Below are positions 9,395-17,949 of a stretch of 37,072 nucleotides of DNA, piece after piece; position 1 is the stretch's first letter, and each line of letters begins with the position of its first letter. Source of the stretch: Elusimicrobiota bacterium (GTDB lineage: Bacteria; Elusimicrobiota; Elusimicrobia; UBA1565; UBA9628); assembly GCA_027452025.1 (NCBI GenBank), contig DAIDHI010000006.1:1-37072 (forward strand). Direction: 5' to 3'. Position numbers and translations under genes: made by a program. Under the pieces are notes generated by a model. The model worked only from the letters and a program-made list of their open reading frames with translations. It made no database searches and was not told the DNA's origin.

Positions 9395-9400
9395 GGCGGA

Positions 9401-10267
9401 GTGACGGGTTTGGCCATCGCCTTGGCGTCCTGCGCGGCGGCCGTCGCGGCGCCGGCGCCGCGCGTCGCGCTGCGCGATCGGGCCTTGCAGCCCGGCGAAG
9501 CCGTGCTGGTCGTCGTCACCGGCCAAAAGCCCGGCGTGGCGCCGCGGGGGGCCTTCGACCGCCAGCCCCTCGAGTTTTTCCCCGGCGCTTCTTCCGGGAC
9601 CTACCTGGCCTTGTCGGGCATCGACCTCGACGCCGCCGTCGGGCCGGCCCAGGCGTCGGTGCTCGTGACGGCCGCCGACGGCAGATCCTCGACATGGACG
9701 CGGACGGTCGCGATCAAGCCCAAGCGCTTCCGCGTGCGCCGCGTAAACGTCGCCCCGGACTTCGTCACGCCCAGCCCCGCGCAGCAGCGGCGCGCCCAGA
9801 AAGAAGCCGCGCTCATCAAGTCGCTCTTCGCGCAGCTCACCCCCCGGCGATTTTTCCTGGGAGATTTCTCCTCCCCGATCCCGGGGGCCGTCGTTTCGCG
9901 CTTCGGCGAGCGCAGCATCTTCAACGGCGTTCCCAAGGCCCCCCATTCGGGAGCGGACCTCCACGCGCGGGAAGGCGCGCCGATCAAGGCGCCGGCCGGC
10001 GGCGAAGTGGTCCTGGCGCGCAATCTCTACTATTGCGGCAATACCGTGATGCTCGACCATGGGTGGGGCGTCCATACGGTCTACTGCCATCTATCCCGCA
10101 TCGACGTCCGCGAGGGGCAGACCGTGGCGGCTGGAGAGGTGCTCGGGCTCGTCGGTCACACCGGGCGCGCGTCGGGCCCGCACCTCCATTGGGGGCTCAA
10201 GATCGGCGACGATCGAATAGACCCCTTCTCCCTGGCCTCGCTCGACATGAGCCCCTGGCTGCGGTAA
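9401..10267 (+). CDS. M23-family peptidoglycan endopeptidase, possible lipoprotein
   Basis: A 288-residue zinc metallopeptidase of the LytM/M23 family, which cuts peptide cross-links in peptidoglycan. The zinc site is complete: His182-x-x-x-Asp186 in the His-Ser-Gly-Ala-Asp segment, and His261-Leu-His263 near the C-terminus. The GTG start gives a very short hydrophobic N-terminus with a Leu-Ala-Ser-Cys lipobox (Cys at residue 11). Because there is no early positive charge, lipoprotein status is uncertain. An N-terminal beta-rich region (about 20-110) precedes a linker and the catalytic domain (about 150-280). The closest general resemblance is to envelope-anchored M23 proteins with an Ig-like N-domain. 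It lies beside an OmpA-type peptidoglycan-binding protein on the opposite strand. Confidence 0.9.
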   Translation: MTGLAIALASCAAAVAAPAPRVALRDRALQPGEAVLVVVTGQKPGVAPRGAFDRQPLEFFPGASSGTYLALSGIDLDAAVGPAQASVLVTAADGRSSTWTRTVAIKPKRFRVRRVNVAPDFVTPSPAQQRRAQKEAALIKSLFAQLTPRRFFLGDFSSPIPGAVVSRFGERSIFNGVPKAPHSGADLHAREGAPIKAPAGGEVVLARNLYYCGNTVMLDHGWGVHTVYCHLSRIDVREGQTVAAGEVLGLVGHTGRASGPHLHWGLKIGDDRIDPFSLASLDMSPWLR

Positions 10268-10282
10268 GCCTTCCCGGATTCT

Positions 10283-10291
10283 TGCTAGAAT
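10283..10291 (+). promoter_or_regulatory. Extended -10 box 7 bases before the GH5 start
   Basis: TGC TAGAAT forms an extended -10 element ending 7 bases before the ATG at 10299. It favours this ATG over the in-frame ATG at 10290, which overlaps the box. Confidence 0.55.
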
Positions 10292-10298
10292 GACGGCC

Positions 10299-11594
10299 AT
10301 GGCCGCTTGGCTATTGGCGCTGTTCGGGCTCGCGGCGCACGCTCGAGCCCCGAAGCCCGCCTCCGCCGCCCGATTCGTCCGTGTCTCCCAGGGCCGCTTC
10401 GTGCTCGACGGGCGGCCTTATCATTACGTCGGGGCGAATCTTTGGTACGGCGTAAACCTCGCCTCCCTGGGGCCCGGCGGCGACCGCGCCCGGTTGGGAC
10501 GGGAGCTCGACCGCCTCAAGGCGCTCGGGGTGACCAACCTGAGGATCATGGGACTGACGCAGGGTCCCGACCGGCAGCCCTGGCGCATGGTCCCGGCGCT
10601 GGAGAAGTCGCCCCGCCATTACAACAAGGCCCTGCTGCAGGGGCTGGACTATCTTCTGGCCGAGATGGGCAAGCGGGGCATGAAGGCCGTCGTCATGCTC
10701 AACAACTTTTGGCAATGGTCGGGCGGGATGGCCCAATATCACGCCTGGAGCACCCGGGAGCCGATCCCTTATCCGCCGCCGGAGCCCGGCGGGGACTGGG
10801 CCGCTTACGACAGCTTCGCGTCGGCGTTCTATGGCGACCGCAAAGCCGTGGAATGGTCCGACGGCGCGATCAAGATGCTCATCCGTCGCAAGAACTCGGT
10901 CACGAAGGTCCGCTACCGGGACGATCCGACCATCATGGCCTGGGAACTGGCCAACGAGCCGGAAGGGCGCGATCGCGTGAAGGACTTCAACGCCTGGCTC
11001 GACCAGACGGCGAGCTTCATCAAGTCTTTAGACCCCAACCATCTCGTCACGACGGGAAGCGAAGGCAGCACGGCCGCGCCCGAGCCGACGGGGCTCGATT
11101 TTTCCCGCAACCACTCCCCGGCGGCCGTCGACTACGCCGTCATCCACATCTGGCCGCAGAATTGGGGCTGGTACATCCCGGGAAGCTCCGTCACCTTCGC
11201 TTCCTCGGTGCGCAAATCAGTGGACTACCTGGACCGCCACGACGCGCTGGCGCGCCAGCTGGGCAAGCCGCTGGTCGTCGAGGAGTTCGGCCTTCCCCGC
11301 GACTCGGGCACGTTCGATCCGAGCGGGGCCACCGCCTGGCGCGACGCCTATTACGACGCGGTGCTGCGCGAAGCTTACCGCCTCGCCTCCTCCAGCGGGG
11401 CCGTCGCCGGGGCGAACTTCTGGGCCTGGGCCGGCGAGGGCCGGCCGCGGCGAGCCGGGGAGTTCTGGCGCCCGGGCGATCCGTGGACCGGAGATCCTCC
11501 TCACGAGCCGCAAGGCGGCAACAGCGTTTACGATTCCGACGCCGGGACCGAGCAGGTGATCCGGCGCTACACGGCGCTTTTCGGCGCCCTCTAG
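10299..11594 (+). CDS. Secreted GH5-type glycoside hydrolase, probable beta-mannanase
   Basis: A 431-residue protein with a signal peptide (hydrophobic residues 2-15, cleavage near Ala-His-Ala-Arg-Ala). A clan GH-A (beta/alpha)8 barrel follows. Strand 4 carries Trp-Glu-Leu-Ala-Asn-Glu-Pro-Glu with the acid/base Glu220. Strand 7 carries Val-Val-Glu-Glu-Phe-Gly with the nucleophile Glu329. The Gly-Ala-Asn-Leu-Trp-Tyr-Gly start, the Asn-Phe-Trp-Gln-Trp-Ser-Gly-Gly motif and the final Phe-Trp-Ala-Trp-Ala-Gly strand are typical of GH5 subfamily 7 endo-beta-1,4-mannanases. The substrate is therefore inferred to be mannan or a related glucomannan. No binding module or transporter is adjacent, so it looks like a stand-alone secreted enzyme. 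An ATG three codons upstream is possible but overlaps the -10 box. Confidence 0.9.
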   Translation: MAAWLLALFGLAAHARAPKPASAARFVRVSQGRFVLDGRPYHYVGANLWYGVNLASLGPGGDRARLGRELDRLKALGVTNLRIMGLTQGPDRQPWRMVPALEKSPRHYNKALLQGLDYLLAEMGKRGMKAVVMLNNFWQWSGGMAQYHAWSTREPIPYPPPEPGGDWAAYDSFASAFYGDRKAVEWSDGAIKMLIRRKNSVTKVRYRDDPTIMAWELANEPEGRDRVKDFNAWLDQTASFIKSLDPNHLVTTGSEGSTAAPEPTGLDFSRNHSPAAVDYAVIHIWPQNWGWYIPGSSVTFASSVRKSVDYLDRHDALARQLGKPLVVEEFGLPRDSGTFDPSGATAWRDAYYDAVLREAYRLASSSGAVAGANFWAWAGEGRPRRAGEFWRPGDPWTGDPPHEPQGGNSVYDSDAGTEQVIRRYTALFGAL

Positions 11595-11602
11595 CAATGG
11601 GC

Positions 11603-11608
11603 TATAAT
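11603..11608 (+). promoter_or_regulatory. -10 box 6 bases before the MgtE_N-like gene
   Basis: A perfect TATAAT ends 6 bases before the ATG at 11615. It would drive the run of small helical protein, recO, glyQ and glyS as a leaderless transcript. Confidence 0.6.
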
Positions 11609-11614
11609 CCAGGG

Positions 11615-11971
11615 ATGACGTTCGACGCGGCCGAGGCCGGCCGGCTTCTCCGGGGGAAAGACTTCGCGGCCCTGGAGGCTATGCTGGCGCGCGTGCCCGC
11701 GCCCGAGCTCGCGCGCGCTCTCGGGGACTTTTCGCCGATAGAGCGCCTCGTCCTCTTCAAGCTTCTCGACGCGCCTCGCGCCATGGAAGTCTTCGGGCTA
11801 GTCGGCTTCGACGACCGATACCTGCTGTTCTGCGGCTTCCCTCTCCAGGCGATCGCGCCGGTGCTGGAAGGCCTCAGCGTCTTGCAGCGCCGCGCCTTCG
11901 TGCAGCTGCCGCGCGAGGACGGCGATAGAATGTTCCGGCTGCTCTGGTCCGAGAGCGCCTCCCGCGCGTGA
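11615..11971 (+). CDS. Small MgtE_N-like helical-repeat protein
   Basis: A 118-residue protein without signal or membrane segments. Its middle (about residues 25-110) repeats short helices in the manner of the MgtE cytoplasmic N-domain and FliG-like superhelices. The pattern is Phe-Ser-Pro-Ile-Glu-Arg-Leu-Val-Leu-Phe-Lys-Leu-Leu, then Ala-Pro-Arg-Ala-Met-Glu-Val-Phe and Leu-x-Val-Leu-Gln-Arg-Arg-Ala-Phe-Val-Gln-Leu-Pro, then Asp-Gly-Asp-Arg-Met-Phe-Arg. The CBS and membrane domains of a real MgtE magnesium channel are absent, so it is not a transporter itself. Its stop overlaps the recO start as GTGA, implying coupled translation. The function is unknown. Confidence 0.75.
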   Translation: MTFDAAEAGRLLRGKDFAALEAMLARVPAPELARALGDFSPIERLVLFKLLDAPRAMEVFGLVGFDDRYLLFCGFPLQAIAPVLEGLSVLQRRAFVQLPREDGDRMFRLLWSESASRA

Positions 11972-12630
11972 TCGTCAACGCTCCAGGCGTGGTGCTTTCC
12001 CGGCGGGCCGTGGGCGAGGCCGACCGTCTCTGCTCGGTCTATACCGAGGAGTTGGGCCGCGTTCTCGTGCGCTTCGCCGGAGTCAACAAGGCCGGCCGCA
12101 AACTCAAGGCCTTGTCGGAGCCGATGGCGTGGGCGGAGTTGCGCCTGTATCTGAACCCGCGCACCGGACAGGCCAAGTGCGTGGGCGGTCAGCTCATCGC
12201 GAGCTTCCCGAGCCTGCGCGATCATTTCGACCGGACGATGGAGGCGCTGTCTTGCTGCGAGCTGCTCAATGAGGCAACGGCGGAGCGCTCGCCCAATCCG
12301 CTCAAATACCGGCTCGTTTGCGGCGCCCTGGCCAACCTCGACGCGCGTCGGGGACCGTGGACCTTGGCGGCCTTCGGCCTGCGTCTGCTCGAGCTGGCCG
12401 GGCACGGCCTCTTCGGGGTGGAGGGCGCGGCCAGGCTTTGCGAGCCGGGGCTTTGGAAGGCTCTGCACGAGGCCGCGTGGGAACGGCTCGATGATTTCCC
12501 TTACGACGCGCAGGCCGCTCGCCGGCTGCGCGAGCTGGCGGCCGGCCAGGTCGAGGAGCAGACCGGAAGGCCCCTGCGCTCGCGGGAATTCTGGCGCCAG
12601 ATGGCGCCGGTCATGGTGGAGGCGGCATGA
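11968..12630 (+). CDS. recO: DNA repair protein RecO
   Basis: A 220-residue RecO of the RecFOR recombination-repair pathway, which helps load RecA onto SSB-coated single-stranded DNA. The N-terminal OB-fold starts with the usual pattern (Ala-Pro-Gly-Val-Val-Leu-Ser-Arg-Arg-x-Val-Gly-Glu-Ala-Asp-Arg-Leu) and contains Gly-Val-Asn-Lys-Ala-Gly-Arg near residues 31-37. The C-terminal part is helical. Cysteines occur near residues 71, 93-94 and 113, but the compact zinc cluster of some RecO proteins is not evident. The GTG start overlaps the upstream stop, and the stop overlaps glyQ's ATG. Sequence divergence makes this less certain than the synthetase genes, but the N-terminus is distinctive. Confidence 0.85.
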   Translation: MIVNAPGVVLSRRAVGEADRLCSVYTEELGRVLVRFAGVNKAGRKLKALSEPMAWAELRLYLNPRTGQAKCVGGQLIASFPSLRDHFDRTMEALSCCELLNEATAERSPNPLKYRLVCGALANLDARRGPWTLAAFGLRLLELAGHGLFGVEGAARLCEPGLWKALHEAAWERLDDFPYDAQAARRLRELAAGQVEEQTGRPLRSREFWRQMAPVMVEAA

Positions 12631-13505
12631 GCCTGACGTTCCAGGAAGTGATCCTCGAGCTGCAGCGCTACTGGTCGCGGCAGGGCTGCTTGCTCATCCA
12701 GCCCTACGACCTGGAGAAGGGCGCGGGCACGTTCAATCCTGCGACCTTCTTCGGCGCGCTCGGCCCCAGGCCGACGGCGGTGGCCTATCCGGAGCCCTGC
12801 CGCCGTCCGGCCGACGGGCGATACGGCGAGAATCCGAACCGGCTGGCGAAGTACTATCAGTTCCAGGTCTTGCTCAAGCCCGTGCCGGAGAACGTCATCG
12901 ATCTTTACCTCAAGTCCCTCAAGGCGCTTGGTCTGGACGCCAAGACTCACGACCTGCGCTGGATCGAGGACGACTGGGAGTCCCCCACGCTAGGCGCCTC
13001 CGGGGTCGGCTGGGAGGTCTGGCTCGACGGCATGGAGATCACGCAGTTCACCTATTTTCAGCAGATGGGCTCGATGCCGTTGTTCCCCATCTCGGCCGAG
13101 ATCACCTACGGACTCGAGCGTATCGCGATGTATCTGCAGAAGAAGGACAGCGTTTACGCCCTGCAGTACAACGGGGACTACACCTACGGAGACCTCCATC
13201 TGGCCCAGGAGCGCCAGTTTTCCCGCTACAACTTCGAGGAGGCCGACGTCGCGATGCTCGCGCGCCATTACAACGATTACGAAAAGGAGGGCGAGCGGCT
13301 GGTGACGGCCAAGCTTCCGCTTCCGGCTTATGACTGCGTCCTGCGCGTCTCCCATCTCTTCAACACGCTCGAGGCTCGCGGAGCGATCTCGGTGACGGAG
13401 CGCGCGCAATACATCGCGCGCGTGCGCGCTCTGGCCAAGAAGGTCATCAACCTCTATTTGGAGCTGCAGGGCGCGGCGGCCGCCGCGGAGGCCGTCCATG
13501 GCTAG
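12627..13505 (+). CDS. glyQ: Glycyl-tRNA synthetase alpha subunit
   Basis: A 292-residue alpha subunit of the bacterial alpha2-beta2 glycyl-tRNA synthetase; it forms glycyl-adenylate. Highly conserved landmarks are all present. They include Gln-Pro-Tyr-Asp-x-Glu-x-Gly-Ala-Gly-Thr-Phe near residues 25-37, Arg-Arg-Pro-x-[10 protein letters not shown] near 60-73, and [11 protein letters not shown] near 113-123. Gln-Phe-Thr-Tyr-Phe-Gln-Gln and Glu-Ile-Thr-Tyr-Gly-Leu-Glu-Arg follow. The ATG overlaps the recO stop as ATGA; the C-terminus overlaps the glyS start by 8 bases. Length is normal. Confidence 0.98.
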   Translation: MSLTFQEVILELQRYWSRQGCLLIQPYDLEKGAGTFNPATFFGALGPRPTAVAYPEPCRRPADGRYGENPNRLAKYYQFQVLLKPVPENVIDLYLKSLKALGLDAKTHDLRWIEDDWESPTLGASGVGWEVWLDGMEITQFTYFQQMGSMPLFPISAEITYGLERIAMYLQKKDSVYALQYNGDYTYGDLHLAQERQFSRYNFEEADVAMLARHYNDYEKEGERLVTAKLPLPAYDCVLRVSHLFNTLEARGAISVTERAQYIARVRALAKKVINLYLELQGAAAAAEAVHG

Positions 13506-15594
13506 GGATTTCCTGCTCGAGGTCGCCACCGAGACGATGCCGGCGCGGTTCTTCCCCTCCCTCATCGAGGAGCTTCTCTTTCTGCTGGGCGAAAAGCTCA
13601 AGGAGAACCGCCTTGGGCACGACGGCGAGGTCCGGCGCTACGCGACCCCCCGCCGCCTGGCCGTCCTCGTCGCCGGAGTCGAGGAGAAGTCCCAGCCGCT
13701 GTCTCGCGAGGTCCAGGGCCCGCCCGCACGGCTGCTGCGAGACGCCGAAGGGCGCTTTACGCCGCAGGCGGAGGGCTTCGCGCGCAAGAACGGCCTCAAG
13801 CCCGACCAACTCGCCGTCGTCCAGACGCCAAAGGGCGAATTCCTGGCCGCGCGCGTGACCGCGCCCGGGGAGCCCGCAGTCGAGGTGCTGGCCCGGATCG
13901 TGCCGGATATCCTGGGCGCCTTGCAATTTCCCAAGACGATGGAGTGGGAGGCGAGCCGGTTTCGCTTTGGCCGGCCCATCCGCGGGCTGACCGTCCTCTT
14001 CGGAAGGACGGTCGTGCCGGTGACTCTTGCCGGAGTGCGCAGCGGCCGCGGCGTGCGCGGCCTGCCCGGCGTCTCGGTCAAGCCCGTCTCTGTGGCCGAG
14101 CCGCGCGCCTACGAGGCCGCGCTCAAGAAGCTCATCGTCGTCGCCGACGAGGAAGAGCGGCGCGAGATACTGCTCAAGCGGCTCGAGCAGGAGGCCAAGC
14201 GCCTGGGAGCGCGCGTCGACCTCGACGAGGCGCTGGTTGAGGAGACCGTCTACATGACGGAGCACCCCGTTCCGGTAGTCGGGCGCTTCCGAGACCAGTT
14301 CCTCCGGCTGCCCGCGCCGCTGCTGTCCCTTGTGCTCAAGAAGCAGCTGAAGTTCTTCCCGCTGGCCTCTCAATCGGGGGCTCTCGTCTCGCGCTTCATC
14401 GGCGTGCGCGACGGCGTCTCGGAAGGCCAGGAGCTCGTGCGCGAAGGCTACGAGCGGGTCCTCGCGGCGCGCTGCGACGACGCCGTCTTCTTCTTCGAGC
14501 GCGACCTCTCGGCCACCCTGGAGAGCCGGCGGCCGCTGCTGGAGCGCGTGACCTACCAGAAGGCGCTCGGCTCGATGGAGGACAAGACGCGGCGCGTCGA
14601 GGCGCTCTGCGGCAAGCTCTGCGATCGGATGCCCGCCGACTACGGGATCCGGCGCGAGAACGTGGATCGCATCGCGAAGCTGTGCTACGCGGACCTCGTG
14701 ACAGACGTGGTCAAGGAATTCCCCGAGCTGCAGGGCGTCATGGGCGGCGTCTATGCCCGCGTGGAAGGCGAGGATGAGAACGTCGCTCTGGGCCTTGAGC
14801 AATTCTACCAGCCGGTCGGCCCGAAGGCGGCCGCGCCGGCCACCGACGAGGGAGCCATCGTCTCGCTGGCGGGAAAGCTCGACTCGCTGGCCGGCTGCTT
14901 TATCGCGGGCCTGGCCCCCACCGGCAGCGCCGATCCCTACGCGCTGCGCCGTCAGGCGCTGGGCGCGATCCGCATCCTGCTCGAGCGGCAGCTGCCGCTC
15001 GCCCTCGACGAGGCCGCGGCGGACGCGCTTTCCGGCTACTCGCTGCCCTTCGACCGCGAGAAGATCGAGCGCGAGTTGCGCGACTTTCTCTGGGGCCGCG
15101 CCCAATCGTTCTTCGAGGACAAGGGTTTCAAGATCGACGAGATCCGCGCGGTGCGCCGCGGGGCTCTGGCGAGCCTTCGCCGCGCTTATCTGCGGCTGTG
15201 CGCCCTGCAGGCCGTGCGCAAGCACGCCGACTTCGAGCCGCTCGCGGCGGCGTTCAAGCGGGCGTCCAACATCGTGCGCCAGGCGGGCGGCGCGGCGGGC
15301 GCCGGCGCCGTCGAGCGCGCGGGCTTGCGCGAGCAGGCCGAGGTGGCGCTCTTCGACGCCGTCTCGCGGCTGGAGGGCGAGGTGGGCGAGAAGCTCGGCC
15401 AGGACGGCTACGAGGAAGGGCTGCGGACGCTAGTCGGCATCAAGCCCGACCTCGACCGTTTCTTCGACCAGGTGATGGTCATGGCCGAGGACCCGGCGCT
15501 GCGGCGTCAGCGGCTGGCGCTGCTCAACCGCCTGGTGCGCCTCTTCGACGCCATCGCCGATCTTTCCGAGATCCAGGGCCCGGCGTCGAGCTAG
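13498..15594 (+). CDS. glyS: Glycyl-tRNA synthetase beta subunit
   Basis: A 698-residue beta subunit that binds tRNA-Gly and completes aminoacylation with GlyQ. The N-terminus ([12 protein letters not shown]) is the family signature. The Phe-Pro-Lys-Thr-Met-Glu-Trp segment near residues 142-148 is also conserved, as is Asp-Pro-Tyr-Ala-Leu-Arg-Arg-Gln near 479-486. The C-terminal anticodon-binding helices (about 555-690) contain Lys-Arg-Ala-Ser-Asn-Ile-Val-Arg near 585. The ATG at 13498 lies inside the end of glyQ, so translation is coupled. The stop lies in a small hairpin shared with the convergent gene. Confidence 0.98.
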   Translation: MARDFLLEVATETMPARFFPSLIEELLFLLGEKLKENRLGHDGEVRRYATPRRLAVLVAGVEEKSQPLSREVQGPPARLLRDAEGRFTPQAEGFARKNGLKPDQLAVVQTPKGEFLAARVTAPGEPAVEVLARIVPDILGALQFPKTMEWEASRFRFGRPIRGLTVLFGRTVVPVTLAGVRSGRGVRGLPGVSVKPVSVAEPRAYEAALKKLIVVADEEERREILLKRLEQEAKRLGARVDLDEALVEETVYMTEHPVPVVGRFRDQFLRLPAPLLSLVLKKQLKFFPLASQSGALVSRFIGVRDGVSEGQELVREGYERVLAARCDDAVFFFERDLSATLESRRPLLERVTYQKALGSMEDKTRRVEALCGKLCDRMPADYGIRRENVDRIAKLCYADLVTDVVKEFPELQGVMGGVYARVEGEDENVALGLEQFYQPVGPKAAAPATDEGAIVSLAGKLDSLAGCFIAGLAPTGSADPYALRRQALGAIRILLERQLPLALDEAAADALSGYSLPFDREKIERELRDFLWGRAQSFFEDKGFKIDEIRAVRRGALASLRRAYLRLCALQAVRKHADFEPLAAAFKRASNIVRQAGGAAGAGAVERAGLREQAEVALFDAVSRLEGEVGEKLGQDGYEEGLRTLVGIKPDLDRFFDQVMVMAEDPALRRQRLALLNRLVRLFDAIADLSEIQGPASS

Positions 15595-15607
15595 CCCGCG
15601 CGGCTAG
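15591..15607. terminator. Short hairpin at the convergent ends of glyS and the next gene
   Basis: CTAGCC and GGCTAG pair across a 5-base loop, and the stem includes the stop codons of both convergent genes. There is no T-tract on either side, so it is at best a weak or Rho-assisted bidirectional stop. Confidence 0.35.
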
Positions 15608-16251
15608 AGGTGGTCGAGGCAGCTCTGGCGCGCGGCGTCGCGGGAGTAGCCCCACCACGCGAAGGGATGACAGTCTGCGTCCCGGCTGAGCGTGTTGACG
15701 AGCCCCCAGAAGCCGTCGGCGTTGAAATTCGCGGCGGGAAAGAGCATCGCCTCCGAGCCGTCCTCGAGCTCGACTTCGTCGTTCCACCAGAGCTTGTCCC
15801 AGGCCGGATGGGGATGCTCTCGCGTGGGCGGGTCGTCGAAAAGCTCCGTGAGCTTGTCCGGGGCGACGGGGCCCTTGCTCGAGAAGACGATGAACCAGCG
15901 CCGGGGGTGCGCGTAGCTCTGCCGGGAGAAGACGCTCGCCCCCCCCTTGCGCTGGCCGTTGACGAAGAGCCTCCAGGCGGGCGTCCGCTTCACCAGATAG
16001 AGGTCCTCGCCGCTTTTCGACCTCGCCGCCGGGCGCTGAGCGGGGCGGCCTGAGATCAGGCCCAGGGGCGCGTCGTACTGGAAGCGGATGCCGTCGGCGA
16101 AGGCGGGGATCGAGTCGGGCGGGCCGGCGGCCGGAACGTCGACCTTCGCCTCCGGGGCCGAGGACTCGAGCTGGGAGAGCGCGCCCGCGCGGTCGTCGGC
16201 CCGGGCCGCGGCCGCCACGAAGAGGAACACCACTCCCAGGCGCAGTCTCAT
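15604..16251 (-). CDS. Secreted protein of unknown function
   Basis: A 215-residue protein with a good signal peptide: Met-Arg-Leu-Arg, then a hydrophobic run, with cleavage near Ala-Ala-Ala-Arg-Ala-Asp (about residue 19). The mature part has a Pro/Ser/Ala-rich stretch. A beta-rich region with many Trp and Phe residues follows (Arg-Trp-Phe-Ile-Val-Phe-Ser near 117 and Trp-Trp-Asn-Asp-Glu-Val-Glu-Leu near 155). The C-terminus has two cysteines (in Asp-Cys-His-Pro-Phe and Ser-Cys-Leu-Asp-His) that could form a disulphide. I know no family for it. The ATG at 16251 is chosen because a full TTGACA/TATCCT promoter ends 12 bases upstream; an in-frame TTG nine codons earlier overlaps that promoter. 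Confidence 0.7.
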   Translation of the reverse strand: MRLRLGVVFLFVAAAARADDRAGALSQLESSAPEAKVDVPAAGPPDSIPAFADGIRFQYDAPLGLISGRPAQRPAARSKSGEDLYLVKRTPAWRLFVNGQRKGGASVFSRQSYAHPRRWFIVFSSKGPVAPDKLTELFDDPPTREHPHPAWDKLWWNDEVELEDGSEAMLFPAANFNADGFWGLVNTLSRDADCHPFAWWGYSRDAARQSCLDHL

Positions 16252-16263
16252 CGCTCTTAGACC

Positions 16264-16292
16264 AGGATAGGGCCGCAACCCCGGCGTGTCAA
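16264..16292 (-). promoter_or_regulatory. Full sigma70-type promoter for the secreted protein
   Basis: On the minus strand a perfect TTGACA (16292-16287) is followed by a 17-base spacer and TATCCT (16269-16264), then 12 bases to the ATG. It is the best bipartite promoter on this strand and predicts a leader of only about 5 bases. Confidence 0.75.
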
Positions 16293-16314
16293 GCGCCTGG
16301 TTTGCGGCCGGGCC

Positions 16315-17949
16315 CTAGCGGTAGGAGCCTCGGGCGATGGGCATCCGGCGCCCGACGCCGAAGGCCTTGTCCGAGATTTTGAGGCTTGGCGGCGCTTGGC
16401 GGCGCTTGTACTCGGCGCGGTCGATGCGGCTGAGGATGTCCTCGACGAGGGCCCGCTTGTGGCCCCGGCGCACGATCTCTTCGACGCCGCTGCGCCGCTC
16501 GATGTAGGCCGTCAGGATGTCGTCGAGCACGTCGTACTCCGGCAGGTCGTCTTGATCCCGCTGATCGGGCGCCAGCTCCGCCGAGGGCGGTTTCTCGATC
16601 GAGCTGCGGGGGATCACCTCGCGCTCGCGGTTGAACCAATGGGCAAGCTCGTAGACGGTGCGCTTCGGGGCGTCGGCGAGGACGGCCAGGCCGCCCGACA
16701 TGTCCCCGTAGAGAGTGCAGTAGCCGACCGAAAGCTCGGACTTGTTGCCCGTGGACAAGACCAAGCCGCCCTCCTTATTGGCCAGGGCCATCAGCAGATT
16801 GCCGCGCGCGCGCGACTGGAGGTTCTGCTCGGCCACGCCGGCGGGGCGGCCGGCGAAGGCCTTCTTGAGCGCGCAGAGATAGGAGCGGAAGATCGGGCCG
16901 ATCGGGAGGCTTACGAGACGCAGGCCCAGGTTCGCGGCCAGCGCCCGCGCGTCCTCGACGCTGCCTTTCGAGGAATAAGGAGAGGGCATCGAGACCCCGG
17001 TGACGTGCGGCGCTCCAAGCGCGCGCTCGGCCAAGGCGGCTGTCACCGCCGAGTCGATGCCTCCGGAAAGCCCTATGAAGACGCGCTCGAAGCCGCACTT
17101 CGCCACGTAATCCCGTATGCCCAGGGTCAGGGCCGCGGCGATCTCTCCGACGTCGTCGCGCGCGGGCGCGGCCACGGGGGACGCGGCATCGGTGTCCACG
17201 AGCAGGACATCCTCGCCGAAGGCCAGACCCTGTCCGATGAGCCGTCCCCGGCCGTCGAAGGCGAGGCTGTTGCCGTCGAAGATCATCTCGTCGTTGCCGC
17301 CCGTCAGATTGCAGTAGAGCATCGGCTTTTTGAGGCGCCGGGCATGGCCGCCGTAGAGCCGGCGGCGCAGCAGGGTCTTGCCGCGCACGAAGGGCGAAGA
17401 CGAAAGATTGAGCAGCAGCTCGGCGCCGGCCTTCGCCTGCTCGTAGACGGGATCGACGCCGTAGAGACGGGGCGAGCCGAAGAATTCCGGCGCCCAGGCG
17501 TCCTCGCAGATGGTCACGCCGAGACGGCGGCCGAGGAACCGGATCGGCGCGTTGGCGCGCGCCGGCTCGAAATAGCGCGCCTCGTCGAACACGTCGTAGG
17601 TGGGAAGCAGGGACTTGTGCCGCACCGCCGCGACGCGGCCTCGGTGCAGCAGCGCCGCCGCGTTGTGGATGGGCTTGCCGATGCGCTGCTCGTTGGGGGC
17701 GACGAATCCGACCAGCAGACCCATCGCGCCGGCGCCCTTGGCCAGCGCCCGCAGCGCCTCCGCGTTGGCGCGGACGAAGCCCGGCTCTTCCCACAGGTCC
17801 AGCGCGGGGTAGCCGCCAAGGCACTGTTCAGGGAAGACGCACAACTGCGCGCCCAGGCCCTCGGCGCGGTGGGCGAAGTCCCTGATCTTGGCGAGATTGC
17901 CGGGTACGTCGCCGACGCGGGTGTTGATCTGAGCCAGCGCTATCTTCAC
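16315..17949 (-). CDS. nadE: Glutamine-dependent NAD+ synthetase
   Basis: A 544-residue two-domain enzyme that makes NAD+ from deamido-NAD+, ATP and glutamine. The N-terminal nitrilase-type glutaminase has its triad: Glu41 in Val-Phe-Pro-Glu, Lys112 in Arg-His-Lys-Ser-Leu-Leu-Pro, and Cys148 in Ile-Cys-Glu-Asp-Ala-Trp. The C-terminal synthetase carries the ATP pyrophosphatase loop Ser-Gly-Gly-Ile-Asp-Ser at 295-300. It also has the Gly-Asn-Lys-Ser-Glu segment and the late Ile-Asp-Arg-Ala-Glu-Tyr-Lys-Arg-Arg-Gln-Ala-Pro tail. The ATG overlaps the stop of the upstream gene as ATGA, so both are translated together. Length is normal for the glutamine-dependent class. Confidence 0.97.
   Translation of the reverse strand: MKIALAQINTRVGDVPGNLAKIRDFAHRAEGLGAQLCVFPEQCLGGYPALDLWEEPGFVRANAEALRALAKGAGAMGLLVGFVAPNEQRIGKPIHNAAALLHRGRVAAVRHKSLLPTYDVFDEARYFEPARANAPIRFLGRRLGVTICEDAWAPEFFGSPRLYGVDPVYEQAKAGAELLLNLSSSPFVRGKTLLRRRLYGGHARRLKKPMLYCNLTGGNDEMIFDGNSLAFDGRGRLIGQGLAFGEDVLLVDTDAASPVAAPARDDVGEIAAALTLGIRDYVAKCGFERVFIGLSGGIDSAVTAALAERALGAPHVTGVSMPSPYSSKGSVEDARALAANLGLRLVSLPIGPIFRSYLCALKKAFAGRPAGVAEQNLQSRARGNLLMALANKEGGLVLSTGNKSELSVGYCTLYGDMSGGLAVLADAPKRTVYELAHWFNREREVIPRSSIEKPPSAELAPDQRDQDDLPEYDVLDDILTAYIERRSGVEEIVRRGHKRALVEDILSRIDRAEYKRRQAPPSLKISDKAFGVGRRMPIARGSYR

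Noticed and set aside
10307..11614. Long frame upstream of the MgtE_N-like gene, overlapping the GH5 gene
   Set aside because: The GH5 reading frame has both catalytic motifs. Only the part after 11615 in this frame shows a promoter, start codon and protein-like composition.
13447..15225. 592-codon minus-strand frame opposite glyS
   Set aside because: Antisense shadow of a certain gene; composition typical of reverse-strand reading in GC-rich genes.
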